Shown here one piece after another: positions 1 through 5,316 of a stretch of DNA of 5,487 nucleotides; position 1 is the stretch's first letter, and every line of letters starts with the position of its first letter. The notes beneath the pieces are model-generated. The model searched no databases. It was given only the letters and a program-made list of their open reading frames with translations, and was not told where the DNA came from. The position numbers and the translations under genes are program-made. The DNA comes from Deltaproteobacteria bacterium (GTDB lineage: Bacteria > Desulfobacterota > Desulfobacteria > Desulfobacterales > JAFDCJ01): positions 1 to 5,487 of the forward strand of contig JAJRVC010000277.1 of assembly GCA_024277475.1 (NCBI GenBank), read 5' to 3'.

Positions 1-2
1 CC

Positions 3-314
3 AATGCCATTGCCACCGCCCAGATGCTTAAATCCGGAGCCAACCGGGGCGCTTCGGGTGAGAATGCCATCGTGCAAACGGTGAAAAAACCGGATGTCAT
101 CACCGGTCCCATCGGCATCATTATGGCTCATGCCATGATGGGTGAGGTCACCCCGAAAATGGCGGAGGCCATCGCCTGCAGCCCGGCCAAAAAAATTTTA
201 ATACCGCTTTCCCAGGACAATATAACAGTGGTTGGGATTTCCCAACGGCCACTGCCCAAACTCGTACAGGAACTCATTGAAAAACATTTAGATGAAGGAA
301 AAGATCATGTGTGA
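3..314 (+). CDS. DUF3842 family protein, C-terminal part (5' end outside window)
   Basis: The open frame enters from the left edge (codons from nt 3) and ends at TGA 312-314, leaving 103 residues of a family I recall as about 135-140 aa long. The visible part has the family's conserved blocks: NAIATAQMLKSGANRGASGE at the edge, then VITGPIGIIMAHAMMGEVTP, then AEAIACSPAKKILIPL. The glycine-rich N-terminal segment expected of the family lies upstream of the window. An internal ATG at nt 24 is not the start, because the conserved sequence continues ahead of it. The function is unknown; the protein is probably soluble, with no signal peptide or membrane segment in view. Its stop overlaps the next gene by 8 bp, so the two are probably translationally coupled. 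In anaerobes DUF3842 genes are, from memory, often found beside cooT-like and CODH/acetyl-CoA pathway genes, which suggests but does not show a role in that metabolism. Confidence 0.85.
   Translation, partial: NAIATAQMLKSGANRGASGENAIVQTVKKPDVITGPIGIIMAHAMMGEVTPKMAEAIACSPAKKILIPLSQDNITVVGISQRPLPKLVQELIEKHLDEGKDHV
295..299 (+). promoter_or_regulatory. Ribosome binding site deciding the cooT start
   Basis: AAGGA lies 7 nt upstream of ATG 307, inside the end of the DUF3842 gene. It overlaps the rival ATG at 292, which therefore has no usable site of its own here. This supports the MCEA start. Confidence 0.7.
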
Positions 315-498
315 AGCCACCGCCTACCTGCTCGGAGATAAAGAACCGGCTTTGATCATGGAAGCTGTTGATACCATTGAACCGGAAGAAAAGGGTATTC
401 GGCTTATCAACATTTTCGGCGAGCAAAAATTCTTAAAGGCCCAAATTTACTCACTGTCGCTGGTAGACAATAAGGTTTTTCTTAAAAATAAAGAGTAA
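307..498 (+). CDS. cooT: CooT family nickel-binding protein
   Basis: This 63-aa protein begins MCEATAYLL and contains INIFGEQKFLKAQIYSLSLV, matching the small CooT family. In Rhodospirillum rubrum, CooT is a homodimer that binds Ni(II) through Cys2 and helps nickel reach carbon monoxide dehydrogenase. Cys2 directly after the initiator Met decides the start: ATG 307 gives the MC N-terminus, whereas the in-frame ATG at 292 would add five residues (MKEKI) and bury the ligand. An AAGGA Shine-Dalgarno lies 7 nt before ATG 307. The reading frame overlaps the DUF3842 stop (ATGTGTGA). No other metal ligand cluster, signal peptide or membrane segment is present, so it is cytoplasmic. No CODH gene is in the window, so the nickel-delivery partner is inferred; many CooT homologues lie away from coo genes and their targets are unproven. 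Confidence 0.85.
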   Translation: MCEATAYLLGDKEPALIMEAVDTIEPEEKGIRLINIFGEQKFLKAQIYSLSLVDNKVFLKNKE

Positions 499-527
499 AT
501 TAGGTAAGGTAACCGTTCATAAATTCC

Positions 528-557
528 GGGTTCAGCGTTCAGGGTTTAGGGTTCAGG
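528..557 (+). repeat. Telomere-like tandem heptad repeat (GGGTTYA)4
   Basis: Four back-to-back 7-bp units, GGGTTCA, GCGTTCA, GGGTTTA and GGGTTCA, are followed by GG. The units differ at single positions, so this is a degenerate microsatellite. It lies 30 bp after the cooT stop in otherwise unremarkable intergenic DNA. A shorter copy in the opposite orientation is found at 5331-5349, and single GGGTTCA words occur elsewhere (3612-3618). I have an impression that such repeats are common between genes in Desulfobacterota genomes; this is unverified. No function is evident. Confidence 0.75.
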
Positions 558-717
558 ACAAAGAAGAGATTAAAGATCCGAAGTCCTCGTAATAATTCTA
601 AAATCTAAAATGGTGCCGAACTTGTAGTGCAAAAAATGTGAAAGCAATTTTATAGCACATCACGTAGGATCACGTCGCTACGATCCGGAGCGGGCTTGAA
701 CCTTTAGACCCCAACCC
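558..717 (+). other. Leader upstream of ispH-ubiA; no gene seen
   Basis: The stretch holds no convincing ORF and no strong sigma70 promoter. TTATAG at 650-655 could be a -10, but no matching -35 lies 16-18 nt ahead. At 659-685 there is a small structured patch: a direct repeat ATCACGT (659-665 and 669-675), and overlapping 5-bp inverted repeats CGTAG/CTACG and GGATC/GATCC that could form mutually exclusive hairpins. The bases just before ATG 718 (TTTAGACCCCAACCC) lack a Shine-Dalgarno; the nearest GGAG is at about 686-689, too far away. No terminator for the DUF3842-cooT unit is evident. Confidence 0.4.
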
Positions 718-2355
718 ATGAAAATACTTATCGCCAAAACTTCGGGTTTTTGCATGGGTGTGCGCCGGGCCGTTGAAATGGTATTGGACGCACCCGATCA
801 GTACACCAAACCGATTTTTACCTATGGGCCCCTGATTCACAATCCCCAGGTCCTTAATCTCCTACAATCCAAAGGCATCAGGGTGCTCGATGAGATCACC
901 AGCTGTGGTTCCGGCACGGTATTGATCAGGGCCCACGGGGTTCCACCGACGGCCAAGCAAAAGCTTAAGGAGGCCGAATTTAAGGTCATCGATGCAACCT
1001 GCCCGCGTGTCATTAAAGTTCAGACCATTATTCGGAAGCATGCCAAAAAAGGTTATGCCGCAATTATCGTCGGGGATAAAGATCATCCCGAGGTTATCGG
1101 GTTGCTTGGGTATGCCCGTGACCATGGCTATGCCGTCGGCAGCGTGGAAGAACTGGAGGCTCTTCCGGCTTTTGACGACGCGATCATCGTCTCACAAACC
1201 ACCCAGAATACCCGCCTTTTGGAATCTGTGATAAGCTGGGCATCCGAACATCATCCGCACTATAAAATTTTTAATACTATTTGCGATTCTACCGAGCGGC
1301 GCCAGGCCGAAGTTCAAAGACTGGCCGAAACCGTCGATGCCGTGATCGTGGTGGGCGGACACAACAGCGGTAATACCCGGCGGCTGGCCGAAATTGCAAG
1401 ACGAACCGGCAAGCCGACCTTTCATATCGAATCAGAATCGGAACTGGCATCCATGGACACAAGTGTGCTGACCTCCGCACGGCATATCGGCATTACGGCC
1501 GGGGCCTCCACCCCCAACTGGATTATTAAAAAAGTGTACCGCGCCTTGGAAACTCTGGAGGTCAAACGCAAACGGAGTTGGCGCAGAATATTGTTTGGAC
1601 TGCAGCAGGCACTGTTATTGACTAATATTTATGTGTCTCTGGGAGCCGGATGCCTCACCTATGCCAGCGCGAAGCTGCAGGGGTTAAGCCAGTTCTTTCC
1701 GTATGTGCTGATATCGATGCTCTACGTTCAGGCCATGCATATTCTCAACCATCTGACAGGCAGCAGATCGGATCAATACAATGATCCGGATAGGGCCAAA
1801 TTTTATCAAAAATACAGGCCGCCGCTTATCGCCCTGGTTCTGGCATCCGGCGGAGCCGGTCTTGTGATTGCATACACCCTGGGTATTTTCCCCCTATTAT
1901 TACTTCTTATCATGAGCCTGCTGGGGTTATCGTACAATTTTAGATTTGTACCCAAGCGATTTGCCGGTATCCGCTATCGGAGAATCAGAGATATTCCAGG
2001 CTCAAAGACCCTTTTGATTGCTATGGCCTGGGGAATTGTGACTGCGGTGCTGCCCTCCCTGTCTATGACGGGCAAAGCCAGCTGGATCACCGGGTCGATC
2101 TTTTTGTGGACCGCCGGTATTGTGTTTGTAAGAACGGCCTTTTTTGATATTCTCGACATGCAGGGGGACCGCATCGTCGGCAAGGACACCTTCGCCATCC
2201 TGCTTGGAGAAAAGCGATCCATGCGGCTTTTAAAAAACATGCTGATCGTACTTGTTGCAACACTGGCTCTGTTGAGTTCCTTTCATCTCATTTCGTATTT
2301 AGGTTTCGTGCTGATCGGCTGTCCGATATTTTTTTTACTTCTCCTCTCTGCCTAA
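718..2355 (+). CDS. ispH: IspH (HMBPP reductase) fused to UbiA-type prenyltransferase, premature stop
   Basis: Residues 1-280 are 4-hydroxy-3-methylbut-2-enyl diphosphate reductase, the [4Fe-4S] enzyme that makes IPP and DMAPP in the last MEP-pathway step. The cluster cysteines are C12 (SGFCMGV), C95 (DATCP) and C189 (NTICDST). Substrate-site residues are also present: H41, H73, H123, E125 (DHPE), T161/T162 (SQTT), S217 and N219 (NSGNT), and S264 (GASTP). The start is fixed because C12 sits where it does in E. coli IspH. Residues from about 290 are an integral-membrane UbiA-superfamily prenyltransferase with eight predicted helices (about 295-317, 326-346, 368-390, 391-408, 431-449, 456-473, 504-521, 524-545). 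It has a second Asp motif D480-x3-D484 (LDMQGDRIVG) and RDIPGSK at 424-430. The first Asp motif is N344-x3-G348-x3-D352, with Gly where Asp is usual. TAA at 2353 ends the frame before the expected ninth helix, which follows in frame. The IspH half should be unaffected; UbiA activity is doubtful and its substrate unknown. Confidence 0.93.
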   Translation: MKILIAKTSGFCMGVRRAVEMVLDAPDQYTKPIFTYGPLIHNPQVLNLLQSKGIRVLDEITSCGSGTVLIRAHGVPPTAKQKLKEAEFKVIDATCPRVIKVQTIIRKHAKKGYAAIIVGDKDHPEVIGLLGYARDHGYAVGSVEELEALPAFDDAIIVSQTTQNTRLLESVISWASEHHPHYKIFNTICDSTERRQAEVQRLAETVDAVIVVGGHNSGNTRRLAEIARRTGKPTFHIESESELASMDTSVLTSARHIGITAGASTPNWIIKKVYRALETLEVKRKRSWRRILFGLQQALLLTNIYVSLGAGCLTYASAKLQGLSQFFPYVLISMLYVQAMHILNHLTGSRSDQYNDPDRAKFYQKYRPPLIALVLASGGAGLVIAYTLGIFPLLLLLIMSLLGLSYNFRFVPKRFAGIRYRRIRDIPGSKTLLIAMAWGIVTAVLPSLSMTGKASWITGSIFLWTAGIVFVRTAFFDILDMQGDRIVGKDTFAILLGEKRSMRLLKNMLIVLVATLALLSSFHLISYLGFVLIGCPIFFLLLLSA

Positions 2356-2460
2356 GAACGGGGGGTTCTGCTGCCAAGCATCAAGCTGGAATTTCTGGTG
2401 GAGACGAATTTCATCCTGGCGGGAGTTGCTGCTTTTCTATGGTCTGTGTTTGATTTCTAA
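2356..2460 (+). pseudogene. Detached C-terminal end of the UbiA domain (after in-frame TAA)
   Basis: Reading on in the same frame after TAA 2353-2355 gives 34 codons to TAA 2458-2460. They begin ERGVLLPSIKLEFLVETNF and end in a hydrophobic stretch, ILAGVAAFLWSVFDF. This looks like a normal loop plus a final transmembrane helix; with the eight helices upstream it would give the nine typical of UbiA proteins and a full length of 580 residues. The simplest explanation is a point change of a Tyr codon (TAT or TAC) to TAA, since Tyr would fit before ERG; this is inference. There is no start codon or ribosome site suggesting separate translation. Confidence 0.65.
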
Positions 2461-2494
2461 CATAAAACTGAAGGTGTCAGTGCTCTGCCCAGCT

Positions 2495-2519
2495 GCTGGC
2501 CCGAAGAGCGGCCAGTTTA
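2495..2519 (+). terminator. Possible weak terminator hairpin after ispH-ubiA
   Basis: A perfect 6-bp GC-rich inverted repeat, CTGGCC (2496-2501) and GGCCAG (2510-2515), has an 8-nt loop and is followed by TTTAA. It lies 35 bp after the second, presumably ancestral, stop codon. The T-tract is very short, so intrinsic termination is uncertain. A second small hairpin, GGTATT/AATACC at 2537-2551 with a 3-nt loop, has no T-tract at all. Confidence 0.35.
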
Positions 2520-2618
2520 ATCAAGAAAGAAACTAAGGTATTAAAAATACCAAATCTCAAGCAGCACCTGATCTTAAAATTGGTTCAAATAAATCCCAAA
2601 TTTCGATATTGATATGGC

Positions 2619-2646
2619 CACAAAAAGGCACAAAAAGCACAAAAAT
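2619..2646 (+). repeat. Short tandem repeat CACAAAAAG x3
   Basis: Three copies of a 9-mer, CACAAAAAG (2619-2627), CACAAAAAG (2629-2637) and CACAAAAAT (2638-2646), have one extra G between the first two. The repeat lies in the AT-rich stretch between ispH-ubiA and the Smr gene. Past it (2654-2689) are -10-like words TATACT and TATAAA, but neither has a good -35, so I do not call a promoter. No function is evident. Confidence 0.6.
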
Positions 2647-2746
2647 AAAACTTTATACTTAATAAATTAAATAGGTTATGAAATATAAAATCAGACAGCG
2701 GAACGGTACAAACTTCGGGCGGCGATAAATATAGGGGCTGACGTTT

Positions 2747-2998
2747 ATGAAAATGGTGAAATTAATCATCGAAGACGTGCTGGACCTGCACACATTTCGG
2801 CCCAAAGATATCCCTGATCTTTTGGAAGATTATTTCACAGAGTGTTTAAAAGCCGGAATTTACTCCGTCCGAATTATTCACGGTAAAGGCAAAGGGATTC
2901 AGAAAAGGCGTGTTCGGGGACTTCTTGAAAAAAATTCCATTGTGAAGGCGTTTAAAGAGGCGCCGCCTGAGGCCGGAGGGCGACGTTGGTCGAATTAG
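2747..2998 (+). CDS. Stand-alone Smr (small MutS-related) domain protein, 3' frameshift suspected
   Basis: The 83-aa product is a single Smr domain. It shows the early DLHTFRP motif (DLH at about 13-15), a helical middle (DIPDLLEDYFTECLKAG), and the IIHGKGKGIQK segment (about 44-54) equivalent to the family's (T/H)GxG motif. Smr domains bind or cut nucleic acids, as in MutS2 and stand-alone Smr proteins; the substrate here is unknown. No signal peptide or membrane segment is seen. An AGGGG site at 2733-2737 lies 9 nt before ATG 2747; ATG 2753 is possible but too far from it. The family normally ends GGWGATLVEL or similar, but here the frame reads EAGGRRWSN and stops. The letters ATLVEL appear in another frame from 2980, so about seven bases seem to be missing near 2980. 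Whether the shortened domain folds is unclear. Confidence 0.82.
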   Translation: MKMVKLIIEDVLDLHTFRPKDIPDLLEDYFTECLKAGIYSVRIIHGKGKGIQKRRVRGLLEKNSIVKAFKEAPPEAGGRRWSN

Positions 2999-3045
2999 AC
3001 CGTGTCCAATTTTCATGCAATTCTACGACATTTGAAGAGTTGTAG
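2980..3045 (+). pseudogene. Out-of-frame C-terminal end of the Smr gene
   Basis: From nt 2980, in the frame one base back from the Smr ORF, the translation runs ATLVELDRV and on to TAG at 3043-3045. ATLVEL is the standard last strand of an Smr domain. The join EAGG + ATLVEL lacks only the usual WG, which fits a 7-bp deletion: GGx TGG GGx GCG ACG reduced to GG GCG ACG. The tail after VEL is not recognisable. Confidence 0.6.
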
Positions 3046-3077
3046 TCATTTTTTCAAGCTAAATTACGAGGTCTGTA

Positions 3078-3452
3078 CTATGAGCTGCTTAAGATTTCCT
3101 CGATCTTTGCGGACAGACTTTGCATACTAAATGGTTTTTGGATAAACCCTTTGCAGCCACGGCTTAAAAGCTCATTGGTCTGCTGGTCGGCACCATACCC
3201 GCTTGAAAGCAAGACTTTAATTGCCGGATTGATGGACTGCAATTCTACATACGTATCAGCGGCTCCCATGTCCGGCATAATCATATCCAGAACAACGAAA
3301 TCAATATCGTACTGATTATTTTTGTAAACATCCAGGGCCTCATTACCGTTTTTTGCCGTTAATACTGAGAACCCCAGTTTTTCCAGCATTTGTCTGCCTA
3401 CACCAATGACGATTTCCTCATCATCAACAAGTAAGACTGTCTTTGCCGCCAT
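3078..3452 (-). CDS. Single-domain response regulator (receiver only)
   Basis: The 124-aa protein is one receiver (REC) domain with nothing after it. It has the acidic pair D10/D11 (LLVDDEE), phospho-acceptor D56 (VVLDMIMP), the switch Ser at S84 (LLSSGYG) and the conserved Lys K106 (FIQKPF), so it should be competent for phosphorylation. It is close to the receivers found at the C-terminus of hybrid histidine kinases, which suggests a phosphorelay or CheY/Spo0F-like role rather than transcription control. No kinase or output gene is in view, so it is an orphan here. ATG 3452 is the only ATG, GTG or TTG start before an in-frame TGA upstream. The Shine-Dalgarno is poorly placed: GGAG lies 11 nt away. 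It converges with the Smr gene, with no strong terminator between them. Confidence 0.93.
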   Translation of the reverse strand: MAAKTVLLVDDEEIVIGVGRQMLEKLGFSVLTAKNGNEALDVYKNNQYDIDFVVLDMIMPDMGAADTYVELQSINPAIKVLLSSGYGADQQTNELLSRGCKGFIQKPFSMQSLSAKIEEILSSS

Positions 3453-3512
3453 TTGCTGTTCATCTCCATAGTCCCCCTGGTAACCCCTATTCCCCTTTCA
3501 GTTTTGGGTCTC

Positions 3513-3541
3513 AGTTTATCAGAATAAAATTGAAATTGCAA
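3513..3541 (-). promoter_or_regulatory. Candidate sigma70 promoter for the receiver gene
   Basis: On the minus strand, TTGCAA (3536-3541) and TAAACT (3513-3518) are separated by exactly 17 nt, and an A/T-rich run (AAATATTTAAAAATTTT) lies just upstream of the -35. This would give a leader of roughly 55 nt before ATG 3452. Each box matches consensus at four of six positions, so support is moderate. Confidence 0.42.
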
Positions 3542-3561
3542 AATTTTTAAATATTTAGTGG

Positions 3562-3641
3562 GCGTTCAAAGGTTTGGGGCTCCGCCCTTCGGGCTTCGAA
3601 CCCCACACGCAGGGTTCAGCCAAATCGAATACCCCCCCCCC
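3562..3641 (-). repeat. GC-rich nested palindromes ending in a 10-base C homopolymer; possible terminator
   Basis: This block lies just after the stop of the propeller lipoprotein gene. It contains GCCC-TTC-GGGC (3584-3594), an outer GGGG (3576-3579) facing CCCC (3601-3604), an imperfect palindrome centred on TTCGAA (3591-3604), and a run of ten C's at 3632-3641. On the minus strand the hairpins could end the lipoprotein transcript, but no T-run follows them. The composition contrasts with the A/T-rich DNA next to it at 3520-3560, and the whole resembles a dispersed intergenic repeat. The downstream in-frame translation is not a recognisable protein. Confidence 0.45.
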
Positions 3642-3647
3642 AAGGGC

Positions 3648-5309
3648 CTAGGGCGCCCATTCAAAGGCAAAAACATCTCCGCCGCTAACAAGATTTCCGG
3701 AAAGTTTTGTGTTGTCACTGCCGTCAGGCTGTGAAGCAAATAATTCGAACACCTCGTCGGTATCTTGATCGGCGATATACCCAACTCCGGAAGAATCCGT
3801 TGCCCACATAGCGTCCTCTACACTGCCACCCGCAACCAAAGCGCCGGAAACAATATCATTAACGGTACCTTCCGGCGTGGACGTGAACAACTCGAACACA
3901 CCTGCTGTATTCTGATCGGCAATGTAAGCCATCAAGGTACTATTCGGTGCCCAGTTAAAATCCGAAACGCCACTGCCGGCCATGGGTGTTCCGGAAACCC
4001 GGCTGTTGCCGGTGCTGCTATCCGGCGGCGAGGTGTACAATTCAAATTTATTGCTGGTATCCTGATCGGCGCTATACGCAATAAGCGTGCTATCCGGCGC
4101 CCAGGCAAATTCAATCACATCCCCATCGGTCGTGAGATCTCCGGATACTTTCACAATGTCGCCGCCTGTGGGCAGATTGGTAAAGAGTTCAGAGACATTG
4201 TCCGCCAGTCGGTCTGCAATATAGCCAACCCGGGAGCTGTCCGGCGCCCAGGCAAATTCGGCAACATCACCGCCATTTACCAGGCCTCCGGAAATCCTGG
4301 TGATGATGGGCGCAGCCGGTTTTGTCGTAAACAATTCAAACACTTCATCATCCTCATCGTCTGCAATATAAGCAAGCAGGGAACTGTCCGGCGCCCAGCT
4401 AAAATCGACAACCTCGCCGGACAGGTTGATATTTCCTGAAACAAGGACATTGTTGGCGTTGTTCGGGGAGGTTGTCCATAACTGGAATAATCCCGCAGCG
4501 GTTCTATCGGCAATAAAAGCGATTCGGGAACTGTCCGGCGCCCAGTTAAAATCGGCTGCCTGTTGACCGGGCCCCAGTCCCGAGGTAATTTTTTGAGAGA
4601 TTAACTCCCTGGGGGAGGTTGTATAAAGATCCGCTACGTCATTAATTTCTTGATCCGCCCTGTAGGCTATCAGATTGCTGTCCGGCGCCCAGCTAAACTC
4701 TTCTACCCCACGGCCGATATCCGGAAGTTGGGAAAGCCTGCTGGTGTCGGTACTGTTGCCGCTTGGCTGATTGCTGAACAACTCAATGACACCGGCAATG
4801 CGCTGATCTGCCAGATAAGCTACCCGGGAGCTGTCCGGCGCCCATGCAAAGGCATATTTTCCCGACGATATTTCTTTGATCCCATCCCCGGCCATGAAAA
4901 ATCCTGAGATTTTCGTTGCTGTTTCTCCGGCGGTTTTATCTACCGGCACCACATAAAGCTCAAACACCTGATCCGTTCTTTGGTCGGCCACGTAGGCTGC
5001 GAAAATACCATTCGGCGATATCCTAAAATCAACCACATTACCGCCTGAAACCAGATTGGCGGAAAGCTTGATAATCTCACTGCCATCATCGAATGATGCA
5101 TAGAGTTCAACCGTTCCAGCCACATCTTTATCGGCCATAAAAACCGTCGGAGGAAATAGCGGATTTTTGCTGGAGTCCCTGTCCCCGCCCCCGTTGCTAC
5201 TACCGCAAGATATGAGAGTCAGCAAAAAAAACAGGATACTAATAAATGTCGGCGCGATTCCCGGTACACTTTTTTTCGCCGGGTTAGTTTCCGTGATCCA
5301 ATCAATCAT
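3648..5309 (-). CDS. Lipoprotein with ten TolB/PD40-like beta-propeller repeats
   Basis: The 553-aa protein has a lipoprotein signal: a lysine pair (K12, K13), a hydrophobic core (about 18-34) and lipobox LISC with C35. Gly36, not Asp, suggests outer-membrane sorting. A Gly/Ser/Asp linker follows, then ten units from about residue 55 to the end. A typical unit reads YIADQDTDEVFELFTS..., then VSG...GGDV.EF, then WAPDSSRVA, and is about 49 aa long. WAP or WAT occurs in units 2-10; unit 1 has ISPNG instead, and unit 2 carries roughly ten extra residues. This is the PD40/TolB-like propeller style, usually a binding or scaffold surface; no catalytic residues are seen and the ligand is unknown. The stop (TAG 3648-3650) falls directly after the WAP of unit 10, matching the start of unit 1, so the array looks complete. 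A strong ribosome site and promoter precede it. It is apparently monocistronic. Confidence 0.88.
   Translation of the reverse strand: MIDWITETNPAKKSVPGIAPTFISILFFLLTLISCGSSNGGGDRDSSKNPLFPPTVFMADKDVAGTVELYASFDDGSEIIKLSANLVSGGNVVDFRISPNGIFAAYVADQRTDQVFELYVVPVDKTAGETATKISGFFMAGDGIKEISSGKYAFAWAPDSSRVAYLADQRIAGVIELFSNQPSGNSTDTSRLSQLPDIGRGVEEFSWAPDSNLIAYRADQEINDVADLYTTSPRELISQKITSGLGPGQQAADFNWAPDSSRIAFIADRTAAGLFQLWTTSPNNANNVLVSGNINLSGEVVDFSWAPDSSLLAYIADDEDDEVFELFTTKPAAPIITRISGGLVNGGDVAEFAWAPDSSRVGYIADRLADNVSELFTNLPTGGDIVKVSGDLTTDGDVIEFAWAPDSTLIAYSADQDTSNKFELYTSPPDSSTGNSRVSGTPMAGSGVSDFNWAPNSTLMAYIADQNTAGVFELFTSTPEGTVNDIVSGALVAGGSVEDAMWATDSSGVGYIADQDTDEVFELFASQPDGSDNTKLSGNLVSGGDVFAFEWAP
3651..5147 (-). 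repeat. Tandem coding repeats of the propeller gene, core period 147 bp
   Basis: Ten in-frame units encode the propeller blades. The DNA core CTGTCCGGCGCCCA (plus-strand reading, encoding the WAPDSS turn) recurs at 4237, 4384, 4531 and 4678, with a one-base variant (CTATCC) at 4090; all steps are exactly 147 bp. A further copy at 4831 follows a 153-bp step. Flanking parts of each unit are much more diverged. Units near both ends (3651-4050 and above 4950) carry weaker copies. Confidence 0.85.
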
Positions 5310-5316
5310 ATGAAAA

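Noticed and set aside
292..306. Upstream in-frame ATG for cooT
   Set aside because: It would overlap its own ribosome site and displace the conserved Met-Cys N-terminus.
862..1480. Minus-strand and shifted ORFs inside ispH
   Set aside because: They lie wholly within the strongly supported IspH coding region and encode nothing recognisable.
3031..3061. TTGAA/TTCAA inverted repeat with T-run between the convergent Smr and receiver genes, as a terminator
   Set aside because: The stem is only 5 A/T-rich pairs around a long loop, and the T-run lies inside the loop rather than after the stem.
3591..3640. tRNA T-arm-like words (GGCTTCGAACCCC)
   Set aside because: No acceptor, D-arm or anticodon stem can be assembled around it; the palindrome explains the similarity.
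3600..3650. Continuation of the propeller array beyond the TAG stop
   Set aside because: None of the frames after the stop gives the expected DSSxxAYIADQ sequence, and the unit boundary matches the array start.
3765..4439. A 224-codon plus-strand ORF opposite the propeller gene
   Set aside because: It is the complement of the tandem repeats: each unit's antisense lacks stops in that frame, and the translation has repetitive, family-free sequence. The minus-strand gene has a signal peptide, ribosome site and promoter.
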